DNA of 63,202 bases from SYIM01 sp041182885 (GCA_049423065.1 JBMSQB010000011.1:1-63202), one strand, 5' to 3'. Positions 49,006 to 60,556 are shown, counted from the stretch's first letter. Notes: generated by a model from the sequence alone, not told the origin. Numbers and translations are program-made.

Positions 49006-50539
49006 CGTTGGTCTGCGCCTGCTTCCATTCGGCGAGCAGATCCACTTTGCGAACCTTGCCGACACCGCTAAGCGGCAGCGCGGCGCGAAACGTCACCGTG
49101 CGCGGACATTTGTAGCGGGCGATACGGGCGCGGCAGTGCTCGATGAGCGCTGCCTCTGATGGGGTGTGGCCGGGTTTCAGCACCACCACAGCATGCACCG
49201 ATTCGCCCCAGGTGCTGTCGGGAACGCCGATGACCGCAGCTGCCTGCACCGCCTCGTGGTACATGAGCGCGCTCTCCACCTCGCCGGCAAACACGTTCTC
49301 GGCGCCGGTGATGATCATGTCCTTCAACCGGCCCACCACGCTGATGAAACCGTTGGCATCGAATGTGCCGAGGTCGCCCGTGTGCAGCCAGCCCTGGCGA
49401 AGCGTGCTGGCAGTGAGATCGGGCGCGCGCCAGTACGAGGTCATGACCCCCGGACCCGACACCACGATCTCGCCCACCTTGCCCGGCGGCAGGTCGCGTC
49501 CGGCGTCATCAACGACGCGCATGGAAAAGGCCGGCAGCACCCGCCCGGCCGAGCCCAGTCTGCCGGCATCCGGTCCATCGAAGACGTGATACCGCTCCTT
49601 CAGCATGGAGCAGGCCCCGCCCACCTCGGTCTGCCCGTAGACCTGAATCAGCCCCACACCGGGCGCTTCCCGCATGAGCCGGCGCAGCACCGGCTCCTGA
49701 ATTGGTGCTGCGCCATACAGGATGGTACGCAGTCGCTGCACGACCGCGCGCCGTTCTCCCGCGCCGTCGAGTGTTGCCACGATCATGGTGGGAACCAGGA
49801 TGGCCACGTCGACCCCTTCGCGCTCGATGGCATCGAGCAGCGCTGCCGGCGAGAACTCGGGCAGAAAACAGTGACGAGCGGCTGCAGCGGTGACCCCCAG
49901 GCCGGCGGTGAAGTCGGCCACATGAAACATTGGTGCGGTGTGGATGAAAACGGTGTCGTGGTCGAGATGGAAATTGTCTTTCGCGGCGAGTGCCTGCAGA
50001 AGAAGCGCTTCGTGCGAGAGCTCGACACCCTTGGGAACGCCCGTGGTGCCGCCGGTGTATACGATGGCTGCGGGCGCACGCGGTGTCGCCGGCGCAAAGG
50101 CGAGCCCATCATGCCCGGCAAGCGGATCACTGTCGGTATCCCATTGATCGATGGGCGTGAGCGAGGTGGCAGGCAGACCGGGCGATGCGCCCGTGAGCTC
50201 AAGCGCGCGGGCGGCATTGCGCTCGTCATGGAGCAAAAGCGAGCACTGGGCGTGGCCGATGATGAAGCCCTGCTCGGCGGCGGCGAGACGCGTATTGAGG
50301 GGCACCAGCACGGCGCCCGCCCAGACCACGGCGAACAGGGCCTCGAGATGCTCGGGAACATTGGCGGAAAGTACCGCGACGCGTTCGCCCGGACGGATGC
50401 CCGCCTCGCGCAGCGACGCCGCGCGTCGTGCCACACGGTCTGCAAAGGCGTCCCATCTTGCTGATCGGCCAAGATGCCGGATGGCGATGTGGTCGGAAAA
50501 TGCCTGGGCGGCGTTGGCGAGCAGATGATGGACAGACAT
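48995..50539 (-). CDS. AMP-dependent acyl-CoA synthetase/ligase
   Basis: This 514-residue adenylating enzyme has the P-loop IVYTGGTTGVPKGVELSH, the A5 motif VYGQTEVGGA, the hinge HTGDLGTFDANGFISVVGRLKDMIITGAENVFAGEVE and the catalytic Lys near the end (LSGVGKVRKVDLL). The GAENVFxxEVE variant is typical of medium/long-chain and aryl-CoA ligases. It starts 13 bases after the sulfatase stop and is the last gene of the LacI-controlled sulfatase operon. That position suggests an acid released from the imported compound, perhaps an acyl or aromatic moiety, is converted to its CoA ester (inference). Confidence 0.9.
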   Translation of the reverse strand: MSVHHLLANAAQAFSDHIAIRHLGRSARWDAFADRVARRAASLREAGIRPGERVAVLSANVPEHLEALFAVVWAGAVLVPLNTRLAAAEQGFIIGHAQCSLLLHDERNAARALELTGASPGLPATSLTPIDQWDTDSDPLAGHDGLAFAPATPRAPAAIVYTGGTTGVPKGVELSHEALLLQALAAKDNFHLDHDTVFIHTAPMFHVADFTAGLGVTAAAARHCFLPEFSPAALLDAIEREGVDVAILVPTMIVATLDGAGERRAVVQRLRTILYGAAPIQEPVLRRLMREAPGVGLIQVYGQTEVGGACSMLKERYHVFDGPDAGRLGSAGRVLPAFSMRVVDDAGRDLPPGKVGEIVVSGPGVMTSYWRAPDLTASTLRQGWLHTGDLGTFDANGFISVVGRLKDMIITGAENVFAGEVESALMYHEAVQAAAVIGVPDSTWGESVHAVVVLKPGHTPSEAALIEHCRARIARYKCPRTVTFRAALPLSGVGKVRKVDLLAEWKQAQTNAAN

Positions 50540-50552
50540 CGGTGCCTCGCGC

Positions 50553-51980
50553 TTATTTCTTGAATACCGGGGAGATGTTGGTCCAGGCGCGGGGCGGCAG
50601 GCTCTGGTCCCATTGCTCGAAGAGCGTCTTCAGCTCCGCAAAGATCGCGGGCTCGGCGGCGGCCAGATCGGTCTTTTCGGCGGGATCGCTATCCAGATCG
50701 AAGAGGCGGGCGATTCCATTCTTCGGCTCCAGATACAGTTTCCAGCGTCCCTTTCGAACAGCGCAGTAACCGGCAAGCTTCCAGTAAAGCACGTCGTGCG
50801 GCGAGCCGTTTGTCTGGTTGGTGAGATAGGGGAGCAGATCGACGCCGTCAAGCGCCTGCGCGGTGGCGGTGGAGACTCCGCATGCGGCCGCCGCCGTGGG
50901 CAGGATATCCAGCGTGCTGACCGGCTGGTCGTAGACCAGCCCGGCGGGAATGTGGCCTGGCCACTTCATCATGAACGGCATGCGGATGCCGCCTTCATAA
51001 GTGGTGTACTTGCCACCCGAATAGGGGCCGTTGTTGCCCGGGCGGCTCGCTGCACTGCCGTTGTCGCTCACGAACACGACCAGTGTGTCACGGTCCAGAC
51101 CGTGCAGTTTCAGCCGCTCGAGCAGTGCGCCGATCACTTCGTCCTGGACCAGCAACATTGCGTTGTAGCCGCGCAGATTGATGTTGGCGATCCGGTCGCG
51201 CAGGCGCTCGAAATAAACCCGTGGCACCTGCAACGGCGGCACCGGCGAGTTCATCGGATAGTAGAGCATGAACGGTTGATGCCGGTGCTGGTCGATGAAG
51301 TCGAGTGCGCGGTCGCGGAAGTAGAACATCAGGTATTGATCCACATCAACGATCTCACCGTTGACGCGGATCTGGTTCAGCCCTTCGCGGGTCCATGCAA
51401 TGTCTTTTCCCTCGTCATGAAAATCCACCTTCAGGCTCACCATGTCCGGATCATCGATACGGGTGAACTGCAGGCTGGTGTTGCCGTGGAACACCACGGA
51501 GTGATCAAAGCCCCGGTTCTGCGGCAGGAAATCCGGGCCGTGTCCCAGGTGCCACTTGCCCACCACCCCCGTGGTGTAGCCGGCCGCCTTGAACAGTTCG
51601 CCGATATTTTTCTCGGTGAGGGGCACGCCGCGGCGCAGGAACTCGGCCTCGCCCTGCAGCGGCGCGAGGCTTCCGTCTTCCAGTCGTGCCTCGCGGCGCT
51701 CCGGGAAGGCGCCAGAGGAAACCTGCTGCTCGAAACCGAACCGCTGCTGGTAGCGACCAGTGATGAGCCCTGCACGAGAGGGGCTGCAAAGCGGCGCCGA
51801 ACTGTAGCCCGCGGTGAAGGTGACACCGTCCCGCCCGATGCTGTCGATATGGGCTGTCTGAACCAGGTCGTTGCCGTAAGCGGACAGGTCGCCATAGCCC
51901 ATGTCGTCGGCGAGAATCACGATCACATTGGGCCGGCGCGTGGTGGCGGGGGCGGTGACGGCGGGCGAGCGTTCGGACAT
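50553..51980 (-). CDS. Type I sulfatase (arylsulfatase family), formylglycine-dependent
   Basis: This 475-residue enzyme has the maturation motif C65-S-P-S-R (APLCSPSRAGLITGR), in which Cys65 is expected to become formylglycine. Metal ligands are Asp25/Asp26 (VILADDMGYGD) and the SDNGS block near residue 305, and the substrate-loop Lys/His is GKWHLG. It hydrolyses a sulfate ester. No signal peptide precedes the catalytic domain: the N-terminus is short and hydrophilic, so it appears cytoplasmic. AGGAG lies seven bases upstream of the ATG. It follows glpD by 122 bases in the same operon as a formylglycine-generating enzyme and a second sulfatase. Confidence 0.92.
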   Translation of the reverse strand: MSERSPAVTAPATTRRPNVIVILADDMGYGDLSAYGNDLVQTAHIDSIGRDGVTFTAGYSSAPLCSPSRAGLITGRYQQRFGFEQQVSSGAFPERREARLEDGSLAPLQGEAEFLRRGVPLTEKNIGELFKAAGYTTGVVGKWHLGHGPDFLPQNRGFDHSVVFHGNTSLQFTRIDDPDMVSLKVDFHDEGKDIAWTREGLNQIRVNGEIVDVDQYLMFYFRDRALDFIDQHRHQPFMLYYPMNSPVPPLQVPRVYFERLRDRIANINLRGYNAMLLVQDEVIGALLERLKLHGLDRDTLVVFVSDNGSAASRPGNNGPYSGGKYTTYEGGIRMPFMMKWPGHIPAGLVYDQPVSTLDILPTAAAACGVSTATAQALDGVDLLPYLTNQTNGSPHDVLYWKLAGYCAVRKGRWKLYLEPKNGIARLFDLDSDPAEKTDLAAAEPAIFAELKTLFEQWDQSLPPRAWTNISPVFKK

Positions 51981-52102
51981 GCACGGACTCCTGTTCGCAA
52001 AGGGATACGCGGCCGATGCACTGGATGCATCGCTTCGCAGCAGGAACTACTCTACCGGTGCGAGGGCACAGTGTCTAAGGCGCGTGTTTCAGCGCGCACC
52101 GC

Positions 52103-53556
52103 CTAGACCTGCCGAAAGCGTGCCATCCAGGCCTGGGCCGTCAGCTGGAAACCGGCGAGGTCGGCGTCGCGCCCGGTGCGCGCCTCGAGCGCGCGTGCAA
52201 CCGCAGGCGCGGCGGCGAGTGCGGACGCCACATCGAGAAACAGAAGCCGCGAACGTCGGGCGAGCACATCCTCCACCGTGCTCGCCCAGGTGTGATCGGC
52301 GAGCCAGGCGACTTCATCCCCGGTCGGCGCGCGCGAGGCGAAGGCCGACATGCCCGATGGAAGGGTTGTGCCCGGCGGGGTGGTCGCCTCGAAGGGATGC
52401 CGCGGCAGCGCGCGGAGCACATCGCGCGCCATCGCGAGGCAGGTGGTCCATTTGCCACCGGTGATGGTGACGAGTCCGTCAGGCGCGACTTCAATCGCAT
52501 GCTCCCGGCTGATCCGATGGGTGGCCGGGCCACCGGTTGCGGCGGGTTTGACCAGTGGGCGCAGCCCCGCCCAGGCGCTCAGGATGTCGGCCCGCGTGGG
52601 GGCGGGCGAGAGAAGCCGCGCGGCTTCGGCGAGGATCAGATCGATCTCCGACGAGAAGGGCAGTGGCTCGCGGCCCAATTCGACGTCCGAAGGATCCCGC
52701 GGTGTATCGGTGGTGCCGATCACGCAATGGCCAAGCCACGGTACAACGAACAGCACCCGACCGTCAGCGGTTCGTGGCAGGAGCAGGGCTTCATTGGCCG
52801 GAAAAAACCGGCGGTCGACCACCAGATGCGCGCCCTGACTGGGCTGCACCATGGGCGCTGCGCTTCGAAGTCCGTCGACCCATACTCCTGCGGCGTTGAC
52901 CACGTCGTGCGCTTTCAGGACGCTGGTGGTTCCGCCGTGCCGGTCAGTGAATTCAACGGCGAGGCCGCCACCAGGCGCCGGTGTGATCGAGTTTGCCCGC
53001 ACGCGATTGAGCAGTACCGCGCCGGTTGCTGCGGCGCCGCGTGCCATGGCGATGGCGAGCCCGGCGTCGTCAAACTGCGCGTCGCAGTAACTGACTGCGC
53101 CCCACAGATGATGGCGCGCCACGGTGGGGTAGCGGCTGAGCATGGTGGCCACCGACAACTGTTCGGTCTTGCCCAGACTTGACGCGCCCGCGAGCCAGTC
53201 GTAGGTGACCAGGCCCGCGCCGTAGAGCATGCGCTCCCACCAGCGGTAGGCGGGCATCACGAAGCGAAGCGGGTGTGCGAGATCGGGTGCCAGATCGATG
53301 AGGGACTTCCGCTCATGGAGCGCCTCGCGCACCAGGCCGATTTCTCCCTGCGCGAGGTAGCGAACGCCGCCGTGCAGCAGCTTGGTTGATCGCGAGGATG
53401 TACCGCTTGCAAAGTCATCGGCCTCGATGAGCGCCACCGACCGGCCCGCCCAGGCCGCCTGGAGCGCTATCGCCAGACCGGTTGCACCGCCACCGACCAC
53501 CGCGAGGTCGAAGCCCTCGGGTCGCGTGAGCGCGGCGAGCGCGCGGGCTCGGGCGG

Positions 53557-53572
<16 letters not shown>
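52103..53572 (-). CDS. glpD: FAD-dependent glycerol-3-phosphate dehydrogenase
   Basis: This 489-residue flavoprotein starts with the FAD fold FDLAVVGGGATGLAIALQAAWAGRSVALIE. It contains the GlpD-specific FASGTSSRSTKLLHGGVRYL (substrate and FAD block), VVNAAGVWVD, FFVVPWLGHCVIGTTDTP-like FVVPW and ITGGKWTTC near residue 390. It oxidises sn-glycerol-3-phosphate to dihydroxyacetone phosphate at the inner membrane, passing electrons to quinone. The ATG chosen overlaps the end of glpK by 16 bases. Co-transcription with glpK and a sugar/glycerol-type ABC transporter supports a glycerol-yielding pathway. Confidence 0.93.
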
Positions 53573-55038
<1,466 letters not shown>

Positions 55039-55074
55039 GGGGAATGGCTCCGTTCAAAGGGTAGGCGCGCACGC

Positions 55075-56061
55075 TCAGCCCGCCGCGCTCACCACGCGGA
55101 AACCGGTGTGGCTGGTGGCGCCGTCAGGGCTGTTTGCGCCGCGCGCCGCGTTCCGGTAGCGGTTGCAGTATGAGACATGGCAAAGAAACGATCCGCCGCG
55201 CTGCGAACGCCGGCCGCTGGGCCGCTCATCGAGCGGGTCATGATCGGAGGTTTTCCGATGATAGTCGGCGTTGAACCAATCGGCGCACCACTCCCAGACG
55301 TTGCCCGAGGTGTTGTAGAGACCGAGCCCGTTCGGGGAAAAATCATGCACCGGCACCGTACCCGGTTGCCAGCCGGCGAGCGGCGCGTTCGGAAATTTGC
55401 CCTGCCAGATATTGCAGCGGCGTTCGCCCTGCGGCTCGAGCTCGTCTCCCCAGGGATAGCGAAGCGCCGGTACGCCGCCCCGTGCGGCGTGCTCCCACTG
55501 CGCCTCCGAGGGCAGCATTGCGCCTTGCCAGCGGCAATATTCCACTGCATCGTTCCAGGACACCTGAACGACGGGGTGATCCGCCAGCTCCCGCCAGCTG
55601 GAGCCCGGCCCGTGCGGGCATTGCCACGAGGCGCCCGGAACGATCATCCACCAGGGAAGCTCGGACACCACGCGTCGGAGGGCGGCCCGATGATCAGGCG
55701 CGATCTGCAGGTAAAACACGAATGACTCGCCAGCCCGCTCGGCTTCGGTGAGATAGCCAGTGGCGTTGACGAAAACCGCAAACTGGGCATTGGTGATGGT
55801 GGTGGCACTGATCCGGTAGGGGCTCAGGACAATGTTTCGAGCCGGGCCCTCGCCATCGCTCGCGAATCCTTCGGGGTCATTGGAGCCGATCCGTGTGTTG
55901 CCACCCGCAACATGGATCCATCGGATGGGCACGTCGGGAACGGATATCGGAGCGGGCCGAGTGTGAGCCGCCTCGCTGCCGGCGCCAATCACCGCTGCTC
56001 CTCGCGAGGTTGCAGCGGGTGCGTCCGGCGATCCAGCCGATGGCGCGCAACAACGACTCAT
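55075..56061 (-). CDS. Formylglycine-generating enzyme (SUMF1/EgtB/PvdO fold), sulfatase activator
   Basis: This 328-residue protein has the FGE pattern: WIHVAGGNTRIGSNDPEGF at the start of the domain, ISATTITNAQFAVFVNATGY, HPVVQVSWNDAVEYCRWQG, LPSEAQWEHAARGG, NTSGNVWEWCADWF and the C-terminal RGGSFLCHVSYCNRYR. Cys294 and Cys299 in that last block match the copper-binding cysteine pair of true FGEs, absent from most other family members. It oxidises the sulfatase motif Cys to formylglycine using O2 and Cu(I). The 40 N-terminal residues are Ala/Ser/Pro-rich and contain no hydrophobic signal core, consistent with cytoplasmic action on the two neighbouring sulfatases. Confidence 0.92.
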   Translation of the reverse strand: MSRCCAPSAGSPDAPAATSRGAAVIGAGSEAAHTRPAPISVPDVPIRWIHVAGGNTRIGSNDPEGFASDGEGPARNIVLSPYRISATTITNAQFAVFVNATGYLTEAERAGESFVFYLQIAPDHRAALRRVVSELPWWMIVPGASWQCPHGPGSSWRELADHPVVQVSWNDAVEYCRWQGAMLPSEAQWEHAARGGVPALRYPWGDELEPQGERRCNIWQGKFPNAPLAGWQPGTVPVHDFSPNGLGLYNTSGNVWEWCADWFNADYHRKTSDHDPLDERPSGRRSQRGGSFLCHVSYCNRYRNAARGANSPDGATSHTGFRVVSAAG

Positions 56062-56071
56062 CCGGCGAGCC

Positions 56072-57697
56072 TCAGGCGTCTTCTTTCTCTTCCCAAAACG
56101 CGGGCTCGGGATTGCGCGCCATGATTTCGAGAATTTTCTCGCGAGGAATCACGCCGCAACGCGCAGCCCAGGCCTGATAGAGCGCGAGCATCTCCTGAAC
56201 GCGTGCCGGATGCTGCGCCGAAACATCATTGAGTTCGGTGCGGTCGGTGTCCAGATCGTAGAGCTCCCAGGGATCGGGGAACTTGCGTACCAATTTCCAG
56301 CGGCCCACCCGCACCGCGGCGTTGCCTTCATGCTCCCAGAACATGGGCCGCTCGGGCAGTCCGTCGGCCTCGAACGCGGGCCGCAGGCTTGCACCCTCGA
56401 GCGCAGGCACGGGCTTGCCATTGCGTTCGCCCGCATAGCGGGTTCCGGTGACATCAAGCAGGGTGGCCATGATGTCGGGCAGATAGCCTGGGGTGTGCCG
56501 GATGCCGCCCTGATCGTGAATGCCGGCTGGCCAGTGCGCGATCAGTGGCGTGGCAATGCCGCCCTCGTGGATCCAGTGCTTGTAGAGCCGGAACGGCGCG
56601 TTGGAAAGGTTGGCCCAGGCCGGGCCGTAGCTCTGATAGGTGTTCTCGGCGCCTGGCATCAGTTTGGGGTTGTTGCCGAACTGCACCGGTTCACCGCTCC
56701 GGGTATGCGAGCGTGCGATCATCAGCTGGTTGACCAGCACATCGACCGTGAGCCCCTCGGGGATGTCTTCAGCGCATGCCCCATTGTCTGCGAGGAAAAT
56801 GATCAGCGTGTCGTCGTACACGCCTGCCTGTTTGAGCGATTCAACAATGCGGCCGATCCCCTGGTCCATCCGGTCGACCTGCGCGGCATACACCTCCATG
56901 CAGCGCAGCAGCCACGCTTTTTCTTCGGCCTCGGTCCAGGGCGGCTGGGAGGGATCGCGATCCGACAATCCCCATTCGGGTTTCAGGATGCCCGAGCTCA
57001 CGAGTTTCCGGAGACGCTCCACCCGCAACTGATCCCAACCGGCATCGAAACGACCGCGGTATTTTGCAATGTCCTCTTCGTGCGCGTGAAGCGGCCAGTG
57101 CGGCGCGGTGTAGGCGACATACATGAAGAAGGGCTTGTCGGTGTGGTCGCGGGCATGCGCCCGAACATAATCGACCGCCTGATCACTGATGGCATCGGTG
57201 TAGAAGAACTCCGGGTTGTCGCGCGCTTCGTGCTCGGCATTGCTGTTGCCGCGGGTGAGCGTATTGGGGTCGTAGAAACTTCCCGCTCCAATGATGGTCC
57301 CGTAGAACTCGTCGAAGCCGCGCTGCATCGGCCAGGCGCTGGTGGGGCTGACCAGGTTGCTTGCCACATGCCATTTGCCACTCATGTAGGTGCGATAGCC
57401 GTTGCCGCGCAGCGCCTCCGGAATCGTGATGCACTGCTCGGACAGATTGCCCGCATAGCCTTCCGGACCCAGATCGTAGGTGAGCACCCCAATGCCGGTC
57501 TGGTGCGGATGAAGCCCGGTGAGGAGCGACGCGCGCGAAGGACTGCAGCGCGCCGTGTTGTAGAACTGCGAGAACCGCAGACCGCGCCTGGCGAGCATGT
57601 CCAGCGTTGGGGTCTCGATCTCGCCGCCATAGCAACCAATGTCGCTAAAGCCCATGTCGTCGTTCAGGATCAGCACGATATTGGGTCGTCGGCTCAA
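56072..57697 (-). CDS. Type I sulfatase, formylglycine-dependent
   Basis: This 541-residue sulfatase starts almost directly with the catalytic fold (RRPNIVLILNDDMGFSD). It contains C51-S-P-S-R (TARCSPSRASLLTGLHPHQ) as the formylglycine site, GKWHVA, APHWPLHA and LADNGACAEDIPEG. It is larger than the 475-residue sulfatase and carries the middle insertion (WTEAEEKAWLLRCMEVYAAQVDRMDQGIG) of the arylsulfatase-A/AtsA-like group. The start is TTG with GGAG seven bases upstream; the open frame further upstream lacks similarity. No signal peptide is present. It lies 37 bases after the ABC ATPase gene and ten bases before the formylglycine-generating enzyme gene. Confidence 0.92.
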   Translation of the reverse strand: MSRRPNIVLILNDDMGFSDIGCYGGEIETPTLDMLARRGLRFSQFYNTARCSPSRASLLTGLHPHQTGIGVLTYDLGPEGYAGNLSEQCITIPEALRGNGYRTYMSGKWHVASNLVSPTSAWPMQRGFDEFYGTIIGAGSFYDPNTLTRGNSNAEHEARDNPEFFYTDAISDQAVDYVRAHARDHTDKPFFMYVAYTAPHWPLHAHEEDIAKYRGRFDAGWDQLRVERLRKLVSSGILKPEWGLSDRDPSQPPWTEAEEKAWLLRCMEVYAAQVDRMDQGIGRIVESLKQAGVYDDTLIIFLADNGACAEDIPEGLTVDVLVNQLMIARSHTRSGEPVQFGNNPKLMPGAENTYQSYGPAWANLSNAPFRLYKHWIHEGGIATPLIAHWPAGIHDQGGIRHTPGYLPDIMATLLDVTGTRYAGERNGKPVPALEGASLRPAFEADGLPERPMFWEHEGNAAVRVGRWKLVRKFPDPWELYDLDTDRTELNDVSAQHPARVQEMLALYQAWAARCGVIPREKILEIMARNPEPAFWEEKEDA

Positions 57698-57734
57698 GGG
57701 AGTTCTCCAGTGGTGGGTCGTCGAGGGCGGGTGG

Positions 57735-58802
57735 TCAGGTGTGGAGCCTGGCGCCATTGCTCTGGCTGAAAAGGTGAATGCTCCCCGCGCGCGGGGCCAC
57801 GCGCAGACGCGTGCCTTCGGCGGGTAACTCGCGGCGCTCGGTGCGCATTTTGGCGCGCTGCCCGGCGATGGAAAGATTGACGATCGCACTGTCGCCGAAG
57901 TCCTCGACGAATTCGACTTCGGCAGCAAGCCCGCCTTGCGTGCACACTTCGAGATCGCCGGGACGGATGCCGGCCTGCACCGGCTGGTCGGAATCCTTCA
58001 GTGAGGGAAAAGCGTTTTCGAATGCGTCAGCGCCGATACGCAGGCTTCCACGCTCCAGGTGCGCTGGAAACAGATTCATGGGCGGCGACCCGATGAAGGC
58101 TGCCACCTGCGCAGAAGCGGGCCGATGAAAAATCTCATGCGGCGTGCCCACCTGCACCAGGCGTCCGTCCATGAAGATTGCAATCCGATCGGCGATCGTC
58201 ATCGCTTCTTCCTGGTCGTGCGTCACATAGATGGCGGTCACGTTGAGCGACCGCTGGAGCCGGCGCAGTTCTGCGCGGGTTTCCAACCGAAGCTTGGCGT
58301 CGAGATTGGAGAGCGGTTCATCAAGCAGGAAGAGCCTGGGCTTGCGGACGATGGCCCGCGCGAGCGCACACCGCTGCTGCTGGCCGCCCGAGAGTTGTCC
58401 GGGGCGTCGGTCGAGCAGATGGGCAATACCCACCCGGGTGGCGGCTTCGGTGACGGCGCTCTCGATGGCAGCAGCCGACTCGCGGATCATCCTGAGCGGG
58501 AAGGCGATGTTCTCGCGAACTGTCATGTGCGGGTAGAGCGCGTAGCTCTGAAACACCATGGCCACATCACGCTCGCCCGGCTCGGCATGGCTCACGTCGA
58601 CATCATCGAGAAACACCCGCCCGCCATCCAGCGTTTCAAGCCCGGCGAGCAGGCGCAGTGTTGTGGTTTTGCCCGATCCCGATGGCCCAAGGAAGGCAAA
58701 AAACTCTCCAGGCTTCACCGCCAGATCGATACCGTGCAACACCGTGGTCTTGCCGTGCCGCTTCACCGCGCCTTCGATCCGCACACTTGCCGAGCGGCTC
58801 AT
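57735..58802 (-). CDS. ABC transporter ATP-binding protein (UgpC/MalK type)
   Basis: This 355-residue ATPase has Walker A GPSGSGKTT, the Q-loop VFQSYALYPHMTV, signature LSGGQQQRCALARAI, Walker B LFLLDEPLSNLDAKLR and the switch His YVTHDQEEAMTI. The C-terminal half carries the MalK/UgpC regulatory OB domain with FIGSPPMNLF and AGIRPGDLEV. The ATG overlaps the permease stop by four bases. It energises the importer whose binding protein and permeases precede it. Confidence 0.95.
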   Translation of the reverse strand: MSRSASVRIEGAVKRHGKTTVLHGIDLAVKPGEFFAFLGPSGSGKTTTLRLLAGLETLDGGRVFLDDVDVSHAEPGERDVAMVFQSYALYPHMTVRENIAFPLRMIRESAAAIESAVTEAATRVGIAHLLDRRPGQLSGGQQQRCALARAIVRKPRLFLLDEPLSNLDAKLRLETRAELRRLQRSLNVTAIYVTHDQEEAMTIADRIAIFMDGRLVQVGTPHEIFHRPASAQVAAFIGSPPMNLFPAHLERGSLRIGADAFENAFPSLKDSDQPVQAGIRPGDLEVCTQGGLAAEVEFVEDFGDSAIVNLSIAGQRAKMRTERRELPAEGTRLRVAPRAGSIHLFSQSNGARLHT

Positions 58803-59659
58803 CGCCTGCCTCCTCCCTTGACTGCGCCTACGGTGAGGCCCTTGACGATATGACGTTGTGCGGCCAGGCCGATCACGATGACCGGCGCCATCGCGACCAT
58901 GGCCGCGGCCGACAGCAGCGCCCACTGGGTCTGCTCGACCGAGATGAAGTTGTACATCGCCACCGTGACCGGCCGAACGGTATTGCCACCCAGTACAACC
59001 GCAAACAGGAACTCGTTCCAGGCATTCAGAAACACGAAGATGGTGGTGACCGCCATGCCGCCCCGCACCTGCGGCAGGATCACATACCAGAGGGTGCGAA
59101 GGCGCCCGGCGCGATCGAGGAGCGCAGCCTCCTCCATCTCGAAGGGAATGTCTTCGAAGTAGGTGATCATGAGCCAGATGGCAAAGGGGAGCGAAAAGGT
59201 GAGATAGATGGTGGTGATGCCGGCGTAGGTGTCGAGCCCACCGATCTTCTGCAGCACGATGTAGTAGGGAATGATGAGACCCACCGGCGGCAGCATCTGG
59301 GTGGCCAGCACATAGAAGCCGGTGGTGCGCTTGAAGCGCATCTTGAGACGCGCCATGGCGTAGGCGGCGGGCACCGCGAACAGCATGGTGATCACCGTGG
59401 CGCTGGTGGTCACCACCAGACTCGACCAGAGGTTGGGAAGGATGGAGCGACTGCCCTCGAGCACCGCCCGATAGTTGTCGAGGGTGGGTGTGAAGAACAG
59501 CACGGGCGGCCAGGCCAGCACATCACGCTCGGTCTTGAGCGAGGTGAGAAATCCCCAGAACACCGGAAACGCCCAGATGAGCACCAGGCACGCCGCGGCA
59601 ATGAGCATGAGCAGTCGGCGCGCGGCGGCGCCTGGTTTCCGATTGATCATGCTGCTCAT
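58799..59659 (-). CDS. ABC transporter permease (UgpE/MalG type)
   Basis: This 286-residue membrane protein has a first helix LLMLIAAACLVLIWAFPVFWGFLTSLK. The MalG-family TERDVLAWPPVLFFTPTLDNY block follows, then a LPFAIWLMITYFEDIPFEMEEAALLDRAGRLRTLWYVILPQVRGG EAA loop and NAWNEFLFAVVLGG. Start and stop overlap both neighbours by four bases (ATGA at each end). It pairs with the UgpA-type subunit. Confidence 0.93.
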   Translation of the reverse strand: MSSMINRKPGAAARRLLMLIAAACLVLIWAFPVFWGFLTSLKTERDVLAWPPVLFFTPTLDNYRAVLEGSRSILPNLWSSLVVTTSATVITMLFAVPAAYAMARLKMRFKRTTGFYVLATQMLPPVGLIIPYYIVLQKIGGLDTYAGITTIYLTFSLPFAIWLMITYFEDIPFEMEEAALLDRAGRLRTLWYVILPQVRGGMAVTTIFVFLNAWNEFLFAVVLGGNTVRPVTVAMYNFISVEQTQWALLSAAAMVAMAPVIVIGLAAQRHIVKGLTVGAVKGGGRR

Positions 59660-60546
59660 GATCGCGATCGCCGCAGCCGAAACAGGAGCCACGAGACACC
59701 CAGCGTGATCGACAGCAGCACCATGGCGAGCGCGCTGCCGTAGCCCAGGTTGAGTTCGACAAACGAGGTTCGATAGGCGTAGAGGTTCAGGATTTCGGTG
59801 GCCGAACCCGGCCCGCCACCTGTGGCTGCGTAGATGGCGGCAAAGGCCGAGAGCGCAGTCATCATCCGCAGAATGACCACCATGATGATGGCGGGCCGCA
59901 CCAGCGGCAGCGTGATGTGGCGAAAACGCTGCCAGGCGCTGGCCCGGTCGAGGCGCGCGGCCTCGTAGACATCGGGCGGCAAGGTGGCGAGCGAGGCAAG
60001 CAGCACCAGAAAGGCAAACGGTGTCCATTGCCAGGTGTGAATGGCGATCACCGAGATGAGTGCGAGATCAGGATCGCCCAGCCAGTTGTGCGACCCCAGC
60101 CCGAGTGCGCGCGTGACCATGTCGACCAGCCCGAAATCAGGCGAGAGCACGAGTGTGCGCCAGAAGAGCCCCACGACGACCGGGGCCAGCACGATGGGAA
60201 GAATGAGCGCCACACGGATTACGCCCTGGCCGCGCGGCATCCGCAGCACCAGAAGCGCAAATGACAGCCCGATCACCACCTGGAGCGTGACCGTGCTGCC
60301 GGTGTAGATGAGCGTGAGCCAGAGCGAATTCCAGAAGCGCGGATCGCTGCCCATCGCCAGATAGTTGCCCAGGCCTGCGAAGCCCCGCAGCCACGGCATG
60401 CTGAAGTTCAGCTGCTGAAGCGAGTTCCAGCCAAGATAGATGAGCGGCGTGGTGGTGGTGAGGAGCAGTACAAGGAGCGCTGGCGCCAGCAACCAGGCGG
60501 CAAACCTGCGGTCCTGCGCTTCGAGGGTGAGCGGGAGTTTCGTCAT
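59656..60546 (-). CDS. ABC transporter permease (UgpA/MalF type)
   Basis: This 296-residue permease opens with AAWLLAPALLVLLLTTTTPLIYLGWNSLQQ, the UgpA-like first helix. The EAA loop is DVYEAARLDRASAWQRFRHITLPLVRPAI, and the C-terminal block has GGPGSATEILNLYAYRTSF, typical of sugar and glycerol-phosphate permeases. It lies 60 bases after the binding-protein stop, with a strong stem-loop in the gap. Confidence 0.93.
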   Translation of the reverse strand: MTKLPLTLEAQDRRFAAWLLAPALLVLLLTTTTPLIYLGWNSLQQLNFSMPWLRGFAGLGNYLAMGSDPRFWNSLWLTLIYTGSTVTLQVVIGLSFALLVLRMPRGQGVIRVALILPIVLAPVVVGLFWRTLVLSPDFGLVDMVTRALGLGSHNWLGDPDLALISVIAIHTWQWTPFAFLVLLASLATLPPDVYEAARLDRASAWQRFRHITLPLVRPAIIMVVILRMMTALSAFAAIYAATGGGPGSATEILNLYAYRTSFVELNLGYGSALAMVLLSITLGVSWLLFRLRRSRS

Positions 60547-60556
60547 CAGATCATGA

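Noticed and set aside
49166..50464. 432-codon plus-strand open frame opposite the acyl-CoA synthetase
   Set aside because: Composition rich in Arg/Gly/His and without family features; antisense shadow.
50613..52106. 497-codon plus-strand open frame opposite the 475-residue sulfatase
   Set aside because: No domain and biased composition; the opposite strand carries an intact sulfatase with CSPSR.
56210..57769. 519-codon plus-strand open frame opposite the 541-residue sulfatase
   Set aside because: Shadow of the real gene; no ribosome site or motif.
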